A DNA stretch of 64,000 nucleotides from Sphingomonas aquatilis (GCF_014196115.1 NZ_JACIDB010000003.1:124001-188000); one strand, 5' to 3'. Counted from the stretch's first letter, positions 15,556 to 25,405 are shown. The notes: a model not told the origin generated them from the sequence alone. A program made the numbers and translations.

Positions 15556-17052
15556 GTGGCGGAGACGGATTACGACCTGCTGATCGTCGGCGGCGGCATC
15601 AACGGCGCCGGGATCGCGCGCGACGCGGCGGGGCGGGGGCTTTCCGTTTTGCTGGTCGAGGCAGACGATCTGGCCGGGCACACGTCGTCGGCATCGACCA
15701 AGCTGATCCACGGCGGCCTGCGCTATCTGGAATATGGCGAGTTCCGGCTGGTGCGCGAGGCGCTGATCGAGCGCGAGCGATTGTGGGGCATGGCGCCGCA
15801 CATCATCTGGCCGCTGCGCTTCGTCCTGCCGCAGACGCATTCGCCGCGGGCGGCGTGGATGGTGCGGCTGGGGCTGTTCCTCTACGACCATCTGGGCGGG
15901 CGCAAACGGCTGCCGGCGACCGAGACGGTCGGGCTGGCGGCGACGCCTTATGGCGCGGGGCTGCGCGATACGGCGGGCAAGGCGTTCGTCTATTCGGATT
16001 GCTGGGTCGAGGACAGCCGGCTGGTCGTGCTGAACGCGCGCGATGCGGCGGATCGCGGGGCGACGATCGCGACGCGGACGCGGCTGGTGCAGGCACGGCG
16101 CGAGGGCGAGCGCTGGGTTGCGACGATCGCCGATGCCGCAGCCGAGCGCATGGTGTCGGCCCGGGTGCTGGTCAACGCGGCGGGGCCGTGGGTGGACGAC
16201 GTGCTGTCCCGCGTCGCGGGCGGACATGCCAAGAACGCCGTGCGGCTGGTGAAGGGTAGCCATATCGTCGTGCCGCGCCTGTATGCCGGCGACCATGCGT
16301 TCATGCTGCAGAACCCGGACCGGCGGATCGTGTTCGCCATTCCCTATGAAGGCGACTTCACGCTGATCGGGACGACCGACCAGCCATGGGAGGGGGCGCC
16401 GGCGAAAGCCGCAATCGATGCAGGCGAGACTGCCTATCTGCTCGACACGGCCAACCGCTATTTCGCGCGCGGATTGCGCGAGAGCGATATCGTGTGGAGC
16501 TATGCCGGGATCCGGCCGCTGCACGACGACCATGCCGGCAATGCCTCTGCGGTGACGCGCGATTATGTGCTCGACCTCGACGCGGCGCCGGGGCGGGCGG
16601 CGATGCTGAGCATCTTCGGCGGCAAGATCACGACCTATCGGAAGCTCGCCGAACATGCGCTGGCGGAGCTGGGCGCGGTGCTGCCGGATATGGCGGGGGC
16701 GTGGACGGCGGGGGCGGTGCTGCCGGGTGGGGACCTGCCCGGCGGGGATTTCGAGGCGTTCGTGGCGGCGCTGGTGCAGGCGCGGCCAGGGCTGTCGGCG
16801 ACGCTGCTGCGGCGGCTGGCGCGCGCCTATGGCACCAGGGTGGCGGCGGTGCTCGGCGATGCGCAGACGATGCGCGATCTGGGCGAGGATTTCGGCGGCG
16901 GGCTGACCGCGCGCGAGGTCGACTATCTGGTCGCGCAGGAATGGGCGCGGACGGCGGAGGACGTGCTGTTCCGGCGCAGCAAGCTGGGGTTGCATGTGCC
17001 GGACGGGACGGCGGCGCGGCTGGCGACGTATCTGCGGGACACAGGCGTATAG
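15556..17052 (+). CDS. glpD: Glycerol-3-phosphate dehydrogenase, aerobic (FAD)
   Basis: A 498-residue GlpD that oxidises glycerol 3-phosphate to dihydroxyacetone phosphate at the inner membrane and reduces quinone. The FAD fingerprint LLIVGGGINGAGIARDAAGRG is near residues 8-28. It also has STKLIHGGLRYLEYGEF, IFGGKITTYRKLAEHAL and the C-terminal helical domain. GTG 15556 is chosen as start because GGAGGG (15545-15550) is 5 nt upstream; the frame opens earlier at 15487 without a site. It pairs functionally with glpK on the other strand and also with glpQ at 61.4 kb, which releases its substrate. Confidence 0.96.
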   Translation: MAETDYDLLIVGGGINGAGIARDAAGRGLSVLLVEADDLAGHTSSASTKLIHGGLRYLEYGEFRLVREALIERERLWGMAPHIIWPLRFVLPQTHSPRAAWMVRLGLFLYDHLGGRKRLPATETVGLAATPYGAGLRDTAGKAFVYSDCWVEDSRLVVLNARDAADRGATIATRTRLVQARREGERWVATIADAAAERMVSARVLVNAAGPWVDDVLSRVAGGHAKNAVRLVKGSHIVVPRLYAGDHAFMLQNPDRRIVFAIPYEGDFTLIGTTDQPWEGAPAKAAIDAGETAYLLDTANRYFARGLRESDIVWSYAGIRPLHDDHAGNASAVTRDYVLDLDAAPGRAAMLSIFGGKITTYRKLAEHALAELGAVLPDMAGAWTAGAVLPGGDLPGGDFEAFVAALVQARPGLSATLLRRLARAYGTRVAAVLGDAQTMRDLGEDFGGGLTAREVDYLVAQEWARTAEDVLFRRSKLGLHVPDGTAARLATYLRDTGV

Positions 17053-17073
17053 ACAGGCGCCATCGACGGCGTC

Positions 17074-17116
17074 CCGATCCGTCATTGCATCGCGAGGGTT
17101 CGCAATGACGGATCGG
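17074..17116. repeat. Inverted repeat of the CGTCATTGC type downstream of glpD
   Basis: CCGATCCGTCATTGC (17074-17088) and GCAATGACGGATCGG (17102-17116) form a perfect 15-bp stem with a 13-nt loop. Related arms occur at 43411-43453 and, imperfectly, around 35340-35368. There is no T tract, so it is a repeat rather than a clear terminator, although it may stabilise mRNA ends. Confidence 0.75.
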
Positions 17117-17150
17117 CGGGGGGCGGTCCGGGTGTCGAGACCCGCGCCGC

Positions 17151-18458
17151 TCAGCGGACGCGGGTGATGATATTCTCGATCCGCTCCTGCTGGCCCGAGC
17201 GGGGGCGGGGATTGAGGTTCTGGCTGATGGCGAGGTCGGCGATGGCGGCAAGGTCGCTGCCGGCGATCTGCTGGCCCAAAGCGCCGGTCCAGCCCGCGTA
17301 CCGCTCGGCCTTGATCGCATCGAGGCGGCCGTCCTCGATCAGCACGGCGGCGTTGAGCAGCCCCTTCGCCACGACGTCGATCCCGCCGACGTGACCATGG
17401 AACAGGTCGGCGGCGTCGATCGACTGGCGGCGAACCTTGGCATCGAAGTTGAAGCCGCCCGTCGTAAAGCCGCCCGCGCGCAGGATTTCGAGCATCGCGA
17501 GCGTCATTTCCTCGACCGAGTTGGGGAATTGATCGGTATCCCAGCCGTTCTGCGGATCGCCGCGGTTGGCGTCGATCGAGCCGAAGATGCCGAGCGCGCC
17601 CGCCGTCGCGATCTCATGTTCGAAGGTGTGGCCAGAAAGGGTCGCGTGGTTCGCCTCGATATTGACGCGGACCTCGTCCTCCAGCCCATAGCGCTTGAGG
17701 AAGCCGTACACCGTTGCGGTGTCGAAGTCGTATTGGTGCTTGGTCGGTTCGTGCGGCTTGGGTTCGATCAGGATCGTGCCGGCGAAGCCGATCTTGTGCT
17801 TGTGATCGACGACGAGGCTGAGGAAGCGGCCGAGATTGTCGAGTTCGCGCTGCATGTCGGTGTTGTGGAGCGTCTCATATCCCTCGCGACCGCCCCACAG
17901 CACGTAGTTGGCGCCGCCGAGGCGGTGCGTCGCTTCGAGGGCGTCGCGCACCTGCATCGCGCCCCAGGCGAACACTTCCGGATCGGGGTTGGTAGCGCCG
18001 CCGGCGGCATAGCGCGGGTGGCTGAACAGATTGGCGGTGCCCCACAGGAGCTTGCGGCCGGAGGCGGCCTGAAGCTGTTCGAGATGGTCGACCGCTTCGG
18101 CGAAATGCGCCCGGTGTTCGGATACCGTCGTGGCGTCCGCCATCACGTCGACGTCGTGGAAGCAATAATAGGGCACATCGAGACGCGTGAAGAAGTCGAA
18201 GGCGACCGAGCGCTTGTGTGCCGCTGCGGCGGCGTCGTTGGCGCCGCGGTGCCAGGGGCGATCGAAGGTGCCGCCGCCGAAGACGTCGCTGCCTGGCCAG
18301 CAGAAGGTGTGCCAGAAGCAGGCAGCGAAGCGGAGGTGCTCCTCCATCGTCTTGCCGAGGACGACGCGGGTCTTGTCGTAATAGCGATAGGCGAGTTCGG
18401 TGTCGCTGTCCGGCCCTTCGTAGCGGATCGTCGGAATGTCGGCGAAATAATCGGCCAT
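17151..18458 (-). CDS. xylA: Xylose isomerase
   Basis: A 435-residue xylose isomerase that converts D-xylose to D-xylulose. It starts [19 protein letters not shown]. Active-site segments include [27 protein letters not shown] (catalytic His and Asp), [27 protein letters not shown] (metal-binding Glu), [17 protein letters not shown] and [18 protein letters not shown]. Length matches the long class II enzymes. It follows xylB directly, with 1 nt between the xylB stop and its start codon and GGAG inside the xylB end as ribosome site, so the two are an operon with the upstream GH43 gene. Confidence 0.98.
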   Translation of the reverse strand: MADYFADIPTIRYEGPDSDTELAYRYYDKTRVVLGKTMEEHLRFAACFWHTFCWPGSDVFGGGTFDRPWHRGANDAAAAAHKRSVAFDFFTRLDVPYYCFHDVDVMADATTVSEHRAHFAEAVDHLEQLQAASGRKLLWGTANLFSHPRYAAGGATNPDPEVFAWGAMQVRDALEATHRLGGANYVLWGGREGYETLHNTDMQRELDNLGRFLSLVVDHKHKIGFAGTILIEPKPHEPTKHQYDFDTATVYGFLKRYGLEDEVRVNIEANHATLSGHTFEHEIATAGALGIFGSIDANRGDPQNGWDTDQFPNSVEEMTLAMLEILRAGGFTTGGFNFDAKVRRQSIDAADLFHGHVGGIDVVAKGLLNAAVLIEDGRLDAIKAERYAGWTGALGQQIAGSDLAAIADLAISQNLNPRPRSGQQERIENIITRVR

Positions 18459-18459
18459 T

Positions 18460-19902
18460 TTAAAGGCTCCTGATGCGGGAATAAGCGTCGCGGAAGGCGG
18501 CGTATTTGGGGGCGAGGCGGTCGCGCAGGGCGGCGACGGGTTCGATGACGTGCGCGGTGCGGGGCGCGACGCAGACGTCGGCGGGCGTGCCGCCGTCGAC
18601 CGCGAGCTGCGCGAGGCGGGCGGCGCCGAGCGCGGGGCCGACCTCGCCCCCGTCGAGATAGACGAGGCGCGCGTCGAGCGCCGCGGCGAGCGTTTCGCCC
18701 CAGTATAGCGAGCGGGCGCCGCCGCCGATGACGGAGAGCTGCTCGATCGTCGTGCCCGCCTCACGCAGCACGCGCACGCCATCCGCCAGCGCGAAGGCGA
18801 CGCCTTCGAGTACGGCTTGCGCCAGGCGTTCGGGGCCGGTGTCGTGGTCGAGGCGCAGGAAGGCGCCGCGGACCTGCGCGTCGTTGTGCGGCGTGCGCTC
18901 GCCCGAGAGGTAGGGGAGGAAGAGCTCGGGGCCGCTGGCCGGACCGGCCTGTTCGGCGCGGGCGAACAGATCGGTAGCGCCGCTCGCCCCGGTGAGCCGC
19001 GCCACCCAGTCGATGCAGGCGGCGGCGGAGAGGTGGACCGCCATCTGATGCCACATGACGGGCACGCAATGGCAGAAGGCGTGGACCGCACCGGCGACAT
19101 TGGGGCGGAAGTCCTGCGTCGCGACGAAGATGACGCCCGATGTGCCGAGCGAGAGCAGGGCGTCGCCGTCGCGCACGGCGCCGACACCGGCGGCGCCCGC
19201 GGCATTGTCACCGCCGCCGCCCGCGACCGGGACCGGCGCCATGCCCCACAGCTCGGCGACCGCGGGAAGCAGCGTGCCGGCGGTGTCGCTGCCCTCGACG
19301 AGGCGCGGCATCTGTCCGGTCGTCAGGCCCGTGGCGGCGAGCAACGTCTCGCTCCAGCGCCGGGCGGCGACGTCGAGCCACAGCGTGCCGGCGGCGTCGG
19401 ACATGTCCGAGGCTTTCTCGCCGGTCATCAGCAGGCGGACATAGTCCTTGGGGAGCAGCACGGTCTTGATCGCTGCGAACGTCTCGGGCTCGTGGTGGCG
19501 GACCCAGGCCAGCTTGGGCGCGGTGAAGCCGGGCATGACGAGGTTGCCGCCTCGCTCGCGGAAGGCGGGCGTCGCGGCGTCTAGGCCAGCGCATTCGGCG
19601 AAGGAGCGGCCGTCGTTCCACAGGATGGCGGGGCGGAGCGGCCGGTCGTCGGCGCCGAGGAGAGTCGCGCCGTGCATCTGGCCGGCCAGGCCGATGCCGC
19701 GCACCGATCGCCGCACCGCGGGATCGATGGCAAGGACCGCGGCACAGGTCGCCTGCCACCAGGCGACGGGGTCCTGTTGCGACCACAGGGGCTCCGGGCG
19801 CTGGACGGTGAGCGGGGCGGTGCCTTGCGCGACGAGCGCGCCCGACGCGTCCACGACGACCGCCTTGACGCCCGACGTGCCGATATCGATGCCGAGGAAC
19901 AT
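18460..19902 (-). CDS. xylB: Xylulokinase
   Basis: A 480-residue FGGY kinase that phosphorylates D-xylulose to xylulose 5-phosphate. It shows [18 protein letters not shown] (ATP-binding loop), [15 protein letters not shown] (substrate-binding Gln-Met-His), [32 protein letters not shown] and [14 protein letters not shown] (catalytic Asp). It sits between the exported GH43 enzyme (4 nt before its start) and xylA (1 nt after its stop), giving a compact xylose operon. Product enters the pentose phosphate pathway. Confidence 0.97.
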   Translation of the reverse strand: MFLGIDIGTSGVKAVVVDASGALVAQGTAPLTVQRPEPLWSQQDPVAWWQATCAAVLAIDPAVRRSVRGIGLAGQMHGATLLGADDRPLRPAILWNDGRSFAECAGLDAATPAFRERGGNLVMPGFTAPKLAWVRHHEPETFAAIKTVLLPKDYVRLLMTGEKASDMSDAAGTLWLDVAARRWSETLLAATGLTTGQMPRLVEGSDTAGTLLPAVAELWGMAPVPVAGGGGDNAAGAAGVGAVRDGDALLSLGTSGVIFVATQDFRPNVAGAVHAFCHCVPVMWHQMAVHLSAAACIDWVARLTGASGATDLFARAEQAGPASGPELFLPYLSGERTPHNDAQVRGAFLRLDHDTGPERLAQAVLEGVAFALADGVRVLREAGTTIEQLSVIGGGARSLYWGETLAAALDARLVYLDGGEVGPALGAARLAQLAVDGGTPADVCVAPRTAHVIEPVAALRDRLAPKYAAFRDAYSRIRSL

Positions 19903-19906
19903 GCCC

Positions 19907-20983
19907 TCAGTCCTTGAACGGATCGATGGTCTGGATGCTGCCGTCCGGGGTGAAATGCAGCTGCGTCACCTTGGCGGAGCGCAGGTGGTTTTTCCCCGAC
20001 ACTTGCGTGTCGTGGTAGAACAGCCACCACTTGCCCTGAAATTCGACGATCGAATGGTGTGTGGTCCAGCCCTGTACGGGCTTCAGGATATGCCCCGCAT
20101 AGTGGAACGGACCATAGGGCGAGGTGCCGGTGGCGTAGTTCAGATAATGCGTGTCGCCGGTCGAATAGGTGAAATAATAGGTGCCGCCCCGCTTGAACAT
20201 CCAGGCGGCCTCGAAGAAGCGGCGCTCGTGATCGCCGCCGAGCACGGGCTTTCCACGTTCGTCGAGGATGACGATCGGGCGCGGGCTTTCCGCGAATTGC
20301 TTCATGTCCGCGCGCAGCTTGGCGACGCGCGGGGCGATTGCGGGCTGGTCGTCGCGGTGCAGGTCCGTGTCGCCGGCCTTGGCGTCGTAGCGATTACCCT
20401 GCCAGCGCTGGAGCTGGCCACCCCAGATGCCGCCGAAATACATGTAGCTGGCGCCGTCGCTATCGGTGAAGACCGCGGGGTCGATCGAGAAGCTGCCGCG
20501 GATCGGCTGCGGATCGGCGGTGAACGGGCCGGTCGGCGACTTGGACGTGGCGACGCCGATGCGGAAGACGCCGGCTTTGTCGCGTGCGGGGAAATAGAGG
20601 TAATAGGTGCCGTGCTTATAGGCGGCGTCGGGTGCCCAGGTCTGTTTCGAGGCCCAGGGGATCTGCTTCACGTCGAGCGCGACGGGGTGGACGGTGACCG
20701 GGCCCCCGATCCGGTCCATGCTGAGCACGCGATAATCGTGCATCGCATATTGGTTGCCGAGATCGTCGTCGGCGATGCCGGCGTCGACGTCGTGGCTGGG
20801 ATAGACGTAGAGCCTGCCGTTGAACACGTGCGCGGATGGATCGGCGAAATAGAGGTCTTTGACCAGCGGCTGCGCGAGGTAGCGCTTGCCGTCGGGGCTG
20901 CGCGGTTCGGCGCTTTGCGCGAGGGCGAGGCCGCTCGACAACAGAGCAGCGAGCGCGAGCAGGCGGGTGCTGCGGGCGGGCAT
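19907..20983 (-). CDS. Exported glycoside hydrolase family 43 (xylosidase/arabinofuranosidase type)
   Basis: A 358-residue GH43 five-bladed propeller enzyme with a signal peptide (MPARSTRLLALAALLSSGLALA, cleaved near AQS). Expected catalytic acids are visible: general base Asp in LYFADPSAHVF, the pKa-modulating Asp in TWAPDAAYKHG and general acid Glu in RRFFEAAWMFKRGG. It likely releases xylose or arabinose from oligosaccharides in the periplasm or outside. It is the first gene of the operon with xylB and xylA. A LacI-type operator (21032-21046) lies 49 nt upstream of its start, so it is probably xylose-inducible. Confidence 0.92.
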   Translation of the reverse strand: MPARSTRLLALAALLSSGLALAQSAEPRSPDGKRYLAQPLVKDLYFADPSAHVFNGRLYVYPSHDVDAGIADDDLGNQYAMHDYRVLSMDRIGGPVTVHPVALDVKQIPWASKQTWAPDAAYKHGTYYLYFPARDKAGVFRIGVATSKSPTGPFTADPQPIRGSFSIDPAVFTDSDGASYMYFGGIWGGQLQRWQGNRYDAKAGDTDLHRDDQPAIAPRVAKLRADMKQFAESPRPIVILDERGKPVLGGDHERRFFEAAWMFKRGGTYYFTYSTGDTHYLNYATGTSPYGPFHYAGHILKPVQGWTTHHSIVEFQGKWWLFYHDTQVSGKNHLRSAKVTQLHFTPDGSIQTIDPFKD

Positions 20984-21031
20984 CGATATCGTCCTTCCTA
21001 AGATCGGCCTTCTGGCGAGGCCTGAAACGTT

Positions 21032-21046
21032 TGGATAGCGCTACCA
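21032..21046. promoter_or_regulatory. LacI-type operator upstream of the GH43-xylB-xylA operon
   Basis: TGGATAGCGCTACCA is a near-perfect 15-nt dyad centred on AGCGCT, like sites bound by xylose-responsive LacI regulators in alphaproteobacteria. It lies 49-63 nt upstream of the GH43 start and in the spacer shared with the divergent LacI-type gene. Confidence 0.7.
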
Positions 21047-21368
21047 TATGATGATCGTCATCCGGCGGCAAGGGCCGTTGGCGGCGATTTCGACGATCGG
21101 GCGCGCGGAGAGTCCGCGGCGTGCTGATCGCGCGTGGCGCGATGCGCGGCCCGATTTGGGTGATCTCGCTGGTGTTTGGCGTCGGATACGGCGTGCCGAT
21201 GATGACGCCGACGTGGAGCTGCCAGCGTCGGCCCGCGTCAACCGGCGGGGCGACAGGAGACCAATTGGGGACAGCGGTACGGTAACGGTCGCAACGTGGC
21301 GCTTGCCGTGGACGCGCTTTTGCGTTCATGTCGGTCGGGCTGTTTCTCCTGGGACCCGATCCGCCCGC

Positions 21369-22463
21369 ATGGCTTCCTCACCCCCTCCCTCGCGACCCTC
21401 CCGTCGATCGGGTTCGGCACCGACGATCAGCGATGTGGCGAAGCTCGCCGGCGTGTCGCCGATGACCGTCAGCCGCGTCATCAACGCCGAAACCAACGTG
21501 CGGCCCGCGACGCGCGATGCGGTGAACGTGGCGATCCAGACGCTGAACTATGCGCCCAATCGCGCCGCGCGCAGCCTGGCGGGGGCGGGGCAGTTGCGGG
21601 TCGGGCTGCTGTACAACAATCCGTCGGGCGGCTTTCTGTCCGAAATGCTGCTCGGCAGCCTGGACCAGGCGAGCCGCAACGACGTGCAGATCGTGATCGA
21701 GAAATGCGAGATCGGCGACGATCACGAGCTGGCGGTCGCACGGCATATGATCAAGGGCGGCATCGACGGCATCGTCCTGCCGCCGCCCCTGTGCGAATCG
21801 CCGGCGCTGCTTGACCTGCTGGCCCAGGCGGGCGTGCCGATGGTCGGGCTGGCGACCGGGCGCGCAGGCGAGGGCGGTCTGGCGATCGGGATCGACGATC
21901 GTGCCGCGGCGGTGACGATGACGCGGCACCTGATGGACCTGGGCCATCGGCGGATCGGCTTCATCGGCGGCGATCCCAATCTGTCGGCGAGCGGCGCGCG
22001 GCTGGCGGGCTATCGGGCTGCGCTGGAAGGGGCCGGGATCGGGATCGAGGACGGACTGGTCGTGGATGGCCTGTACACGTACCGGTCTGGGCTGGATGCG
22101 GCGGAGCAGCTGCTCGACCGCGCCGAACCGCCGACGGCGATCTTCTCGTCGAACGACGACATGGCGGCGGCGACCGTGGCGGTGGCGCACCGGCGCGGGC
22201 TTGACGTGCCGGGCGACCTGACCGTCTGCGGCTTCGACGATACGGTGCTGTCGACTGCGATCTGGCCCGAACTGACGACGATCCGCCAGCCGATCGCCGA
22301 TATGGCGCGCGGCGCGATCGAGGGGCTGGTCGCGCTGCTGCGTCGCCAGCGCGGTGGCGACGATGCCGCGCCCGAAGAGCCGACGCGGCTGCTCGACTAT
22401 ACGCTGATCCGCCGCCAGTCGGATGCGCCGCCACGGCGCCGTCCGCGGGTGATCGAGGGATAG
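21369..22463 (+). CDS. LacI-family transcriptional regulator (probable xylose regulator)
   Basis: A 364-residue LacI-type repressor. The helix-turn-helix TISDVAKLAGVSPMTVSRVI is near residues 18-37 and is followed by a hinge (NYAPNRAARSLAG) and a periplasmic-binding-like sugar domain (VGLLYNNPSGGF, GIDGIVLPPPL, HRRIGFIGGDP, TAIFSSNDDMAAAT, VCGFDDTVLSTAIWPELTTIRQP). ATG 21369 gives the usual short N-terminal arm; the frame is open far upstream without homology. Between the divergent GH43-xylB-xylA operon and the sugar transporter, each preceded by a LacI-like palindrome, it is very likely their local regulator, with xylose as inferred inducer. Confidence 0.93.
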   Translation: MASSPPPSRPSRRSGSAPTISDVAKLAGVSPMTVSRVINAETNVRPATRDAVNVAIQTLNYAPNRAARSLAGAGQLRVGLLYNNPSGGFLSEMLLGSLDQASRNDVQIVIEKCEIGDDHELAVARHMIKGGIDGIVLPPPLCESPALLDLLAQAGVPMVGLATGRAGEGGLAIGIDDRAAAVTMTRHLMDLGHRRIGFIGGDPNLSASGARLAGYRAALEGAGIGIEDGLVVDGLYTYRSGLDAAEQLLDRAEPPTAIFSSNDDMAAATVAVAHRRGLDVPGDLTVCGFDDTVLSTAIWPELTTIRQPIADMARGAIEGLVALLRRQRGGDDAAPEEPTRLLDYTLIRRQSDAPPRRRPRVIEG

Positions 22464-22530
22464 GTCTGCCGCGGCGCCTCGCGCGGGACGGCCACGGCAC
22501 GCGCCAAACGGCTTGACCGCCCAGAATGGC

Positions 22531-22546
22531 GTGATAGCGATATCAC
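22531..22546. promoter_or_regulatory. LacI-type operator upstream of the sugar transporter gene
   Basis: GTGATA-GCGA-TATCAC is a dyad with perfect 6-nt arms. It lies 42 nt before the transporter start and just after TTGACC (22513-22518), a -35-like box, so a bound repressor would block the promoter. The half-site resembles the one at 21032-21046 (GATAGCG). Confidence 0.65.
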
Positions 22547-22587
22547 ATTGCACACGGCTGGCGCACGACCGGCATGAGGAGAGCGAT

Positions 22588-24033
22588 GTGACGGACAGGC
22601 GGGGGGCGGGGCATGCCCCGGGGAATCTGGGTGCCGGGCAGGGCGTCAATCACGGCTTCATCGCCGGCATCGTCGCGGTGGCGACGATCGGCGGCTTCAT
22701 GTTCGGCTATGATTCGGGCGTCATCAACGGGACGCAAAAGGGGCTGGAGGCGGCGTTTTCGCTCGGCCACCTGGGCATCGGCGTCAACGTCGGCGCGATC
22801 CTGGTGGGGTCAGCGATCGGTGCGTTCGGTGCGGGGCGGCTGGCCGACGCGATCGGGCGGCGGCGGGTGATGATGCTGGCCGCGCTGCTGTTTCTGGTGA
22901 GCGCGCTGCTCGCCGGTGCCGCGGGCGGCTCGATCGTCTTCATCCTGGCGCGGATCATCGGCGGCCTGGGTGTCGGCGCGGCGAGCGTGATCTCGCCCGT
23001 CTATATTTCCGAAGTAACGCCGGCCGCGATCCGCGGGCGACTGTCGAGCGTGCAGCAGGTGATGATCATCACCGGCCTGACCGGCGCGTTCGTCGCGAAT
23101 TTCGTGCTGGCCCGCTATGCCGGTGGTTCGACCGCGCCCTTCTGGCTCGACTTTCCGGCGTGGCGCTGGATGTTCTGGCTGCAGGCGATCCCGGCGGCGA
23201 TCTATCTGGCGGCGCTGACCGTCATTCCGGAAAGCCCGCGCTTCCTGGTCGCCAAGGGCCGCGAGGGCGATGCGAAGGCCGTGCTGACGCGGCTGTTCGG
23301 CGCTGGCGAGGCGGAGCGCAAGGTGGTCGAGATCCGCAACTCGCTCGCCGCCGATCACCACAAGCCGAAACTGTCCGACCTGATCGACAAGACGACGGGC
23401 AAGATCCGTCCGATCCTGTGGGCGGGTATCGGCCTTGCCGTGTTCCAGCAGTTCGTCGGCATCAACGTCGTCTTCTATTACGGCGCGGTGCTGTGGGAGG
23501 CGGTGGGCTTCACCGAGGACAATGCGCTGCAGATCAACATCCTGTCCGGCGTGCTGTCGATCGCGGCATGCCTGTTCACGATCGCGACGGTCGATCGGAT
23601 CGGACGCAAGCCGCTGCTGCTGGTCGGATCGGCGGGCATGGCGGTGACGCTGGCGACGGTGGCCTGGGCGTTCTCCACCGCGGTCACCGATGCGGCGGGC
23701 GCGGTGAGCCTGCCCGGACATAACGGCCTGATCGCGCTGGTCGCGGCCAATCTGTACGTCATCTTCTTCAACGCGTCGTGGGGGCCGGTGATGTGGGTGA
23801 TGCTGGGCGAGATGTTCCCCAACCAGATCCGCGGATCGGGCCTTGCCGTGTCGGGCTTTGCGCAGTGGATCGCCAATGCGGCGATTTCGGTCAGCTTCCC
23901 GGCGCTTGCCGTGTCGCCGGGGTTGGCGGTCACCTACACCGGCTATGCGCTGTTCGCGGCGATCTCATTCGTGTTCGTGCAGAAGCTGGTTCACGAAACG
24001 CGCGGGCGCGAACTCGAAGACATGCAGGGATGA
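22588..24033 (+). CDS. MFS sugar:proton symporter, XylE-like
   Basis: A 481-residue sugar porter of the major facilitator superfamily with about 12 membrane helices. Family signatures include GGFMFGYDSGVING, GRLADAIGRRRVM, PVYISEVTPAAIRGRLSS, PESPRFLVAKGRE, FQQFVGINVVFYYG, DRIGRKPLL and the late GEMFPNQIRGSGLA. It probably imports D-xylose or a related monosaccharide, given its place 124 nt after the LacI-type gene and beside xylAB. GTG 22588 is the start, behind GAGGAGAG (22576-22583). An ATG two bases earlier is out of frame. Confidence 0.94.
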   Translation: MTDRRGAGHAPGNLGAGQGVNHGFIAGIVAVATIGGFMFGYDSGVINGTQKGLEAAFSLGHLGIGVNVGAILVGSAIGAFGAGRLADAIGRRRVMMLAALLFLVSALLAGAAGGSIVFILARIIGGLGVGAASVISPVYISEVTPAAIRGRLSSVQQVMIITGLTGAFVANFVLARYAGGSTAPFWLDFPAWRWMFWLQAIPAAIYLAALTVIPESPRFLVAKGREGDAKAVLTRLFGAGEAERKVVEIRNSLAADHHKPKLSDLIDKTTGKIRPILWAGIGLAVFQQFVGINVVFYYGAVLWEAVGFTEDNALQINILSGVLSIAACLFTIATVDRIGRKPLLLVGSAGMAVTLATVAWAFSTAVTDAAGAVSLPGHNGLIALVAANLYVIFFNASWGPVMWVMLGEMFPNQIRGSGLAVSGFAQWIANAAISVSFPALAVSPGLAVTYTGYALFAAISFVFVQKLVHETRGRELEDMQG

Positions 24034-24052
24034 GGACGATTGGGCGCTCGCG

Positions 24053-25270
24053 TTACAGCGCCCAGTCGAGCTGCATCCACAGCTTCTGCGTGTCGGTGAA
24101 CAGCCGGTCGGCGCGATAATCGGCATAGCGCAGGCTGGCGGTCGTCTTGCCGAGCTTGGCGCTGGCGAGCAGGTTGAGTTCGTCGCCGTAGCGGCGCGAC
24201 AGGCGGTCGCTGTCGAACCGGTGGTAGACGGCGGTCAGCGACACCGCCTTCAGCGTCCCGATCTGCTTCCACCCCCAGCCGGCGCTCGCATAGGCGTCGC
24301 GAATGCCGTCGGCGGGGGTGGTGGTGAGCTTGTCGGCCCAGCCCTGGAACTTGAAGATCGCGGAGAAGGGCGTCTGGAAGCTGGCGTATGCGGCGCCTGC
24401 GCTGGCGCCACGGCCCGCGCCGAGCACTTCATAGCCGCCGCCGACCTTCGGGCCGTTCAGGTCGACCGACAGGTCGGCGAGCCAGTAATCCGCGGCGTAC
24501 ATATTGGGGTTGCGGTGATAGTCGGACTGGCGCGCATAGCTGAGCTGATAGGCGAGCTTGGCGGTGCCGAGCGGCTGCGCGCCGGCCAGGCGGCCGCCAT
24601 AGGTCTGGCTGGACAGGCGATAGCCCTGCACCGCCGCTTCGTCCTCATCGATCAGATAGGCAAAGCCCGTGACCTTGCCGATCGGCGAATCCCAGCCGAG
24701 GTTGGCGAGGACGGTGTTGCCGCCGATCGCGGTCGGCCGGGCGCCGCGCCCTTCGATGCCGTTCACCGTGCGGACCGACCAGACATAGCTGACGTCGGCC
24801 TTCAGGCCCGGCACGGCGGTGATCTCGGTGCGCACGGCGTCGAAGGTCTGGCCGTTGTTGCGGAACGCGGCGGCGCCGACGAAGCGTTCGTCGTCGAGCT
24901 GGATCACCTGTCGCCCCGCGGTGATCGCGAGGCCCGGCGCGGCATAGCGCACCTGCGCGCGATAGATGGCGACGCTGTCGGGATCGGCGATCAGCGGGCG
25001 CAGCGTGGCGGGGCCGTGCAGGCCGTCGAAATAGTCGGGCAGGATCGCGAGGTTCCCCTGCGCCTGGACGAGGCCGGAGAGGCGGCCGATTGCAGCCTGC
25101 ACGCCGGTGCGCAGTCGCACCGTCACCGCGTCGCTATCCTGCGGCAGGCCATCCTGTTCGACATGTTCGTACCGCAGCCGCGCTTCCGCAAGCGGCGTCA
25201 CCGTCTGCGCTGCGGCAGGCAGCGCCGGCAGGACGGTGGCAAGGGCGAGAAGCGGGGCGGTGAGGCGCAT
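24053..25270 (-). CDS. Outer-membrane beta-barrel protein, alginate-export-like porin
   Basis: A 405-residue exported protein. The signal peptide is MRLTAPLLALATVLPALPAAA, and the mature part is rich in alternating barrel strands (AEARLRYEHVEQDG, GRQVIQLDDERFVGA, GGYEVLGAG, TDTQKLWMQLDWAL). The pattern fits the alginate export/porin family (PF13372), whose members often pass sugars or other small solutes. ATG 25270 begins the signal sequence; ATG 25318 is in frame and possible. It is convergent with the sugar transporter (19 nt apart) and divergent from nhaA, so a link to xylose uptake is possible but unproven. Confidence 0.8.
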   Translation of the reverse strand: MRLTAPLLALATVLPALPAAAQTVTPLAEARLRYEHVEQDGLPQDSDAVTVRLRTGVQAAIGRLSGLVQAQGNLAILPDYFDGLHGPATLRPLIADPDSVAIYRAQVRYAAPGLAITAGRQVIQLDDERFVGAAAFRNNGQTFDAVRTEITAVPGLKADVSYVWSVRTVNGIEGRGARPTAIGGNTVLANLGWDSPIGKVTGFAYLIDEDEAAVQGYRLSSQTYGGRLAGAQPLGTAKLAYQLSYARQSDYHRNPNMYAADYWLADLSVDLNGPKVGGGYEVLGAGRGASAGAAYASFQTPFSAIFKFQGWADKLTTTPADGIRDAYASAGWGWKQIGTLKAVSLTAVYHRFDSDRLSRRYGDELNLLASAKLGKTTASLRYADYRADRLFTDTQKLWMQLDWAL

Positions 25271-25405
25271 CGATCGGGTCCGTACGGCATCGGTGTCGCG
25301 CAGGAATGCGCTGTCCATTGTCGACCTATTAGGCGCGGAATGGTGAACAGGCTGATGACGTTGCGCTTCGGCTACGGAACGCACGCGGGGCTGAGCCATA
25401 TGGGG

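Noticed and set aside
25337..25362. EcfG-like sequence GGAAT-N17-CGTT upstream of nhaA
   Set aside because: It has one mismatch. Such hits are expected by chance a few times in the intergenic DNA searched, and nothing else supports it.
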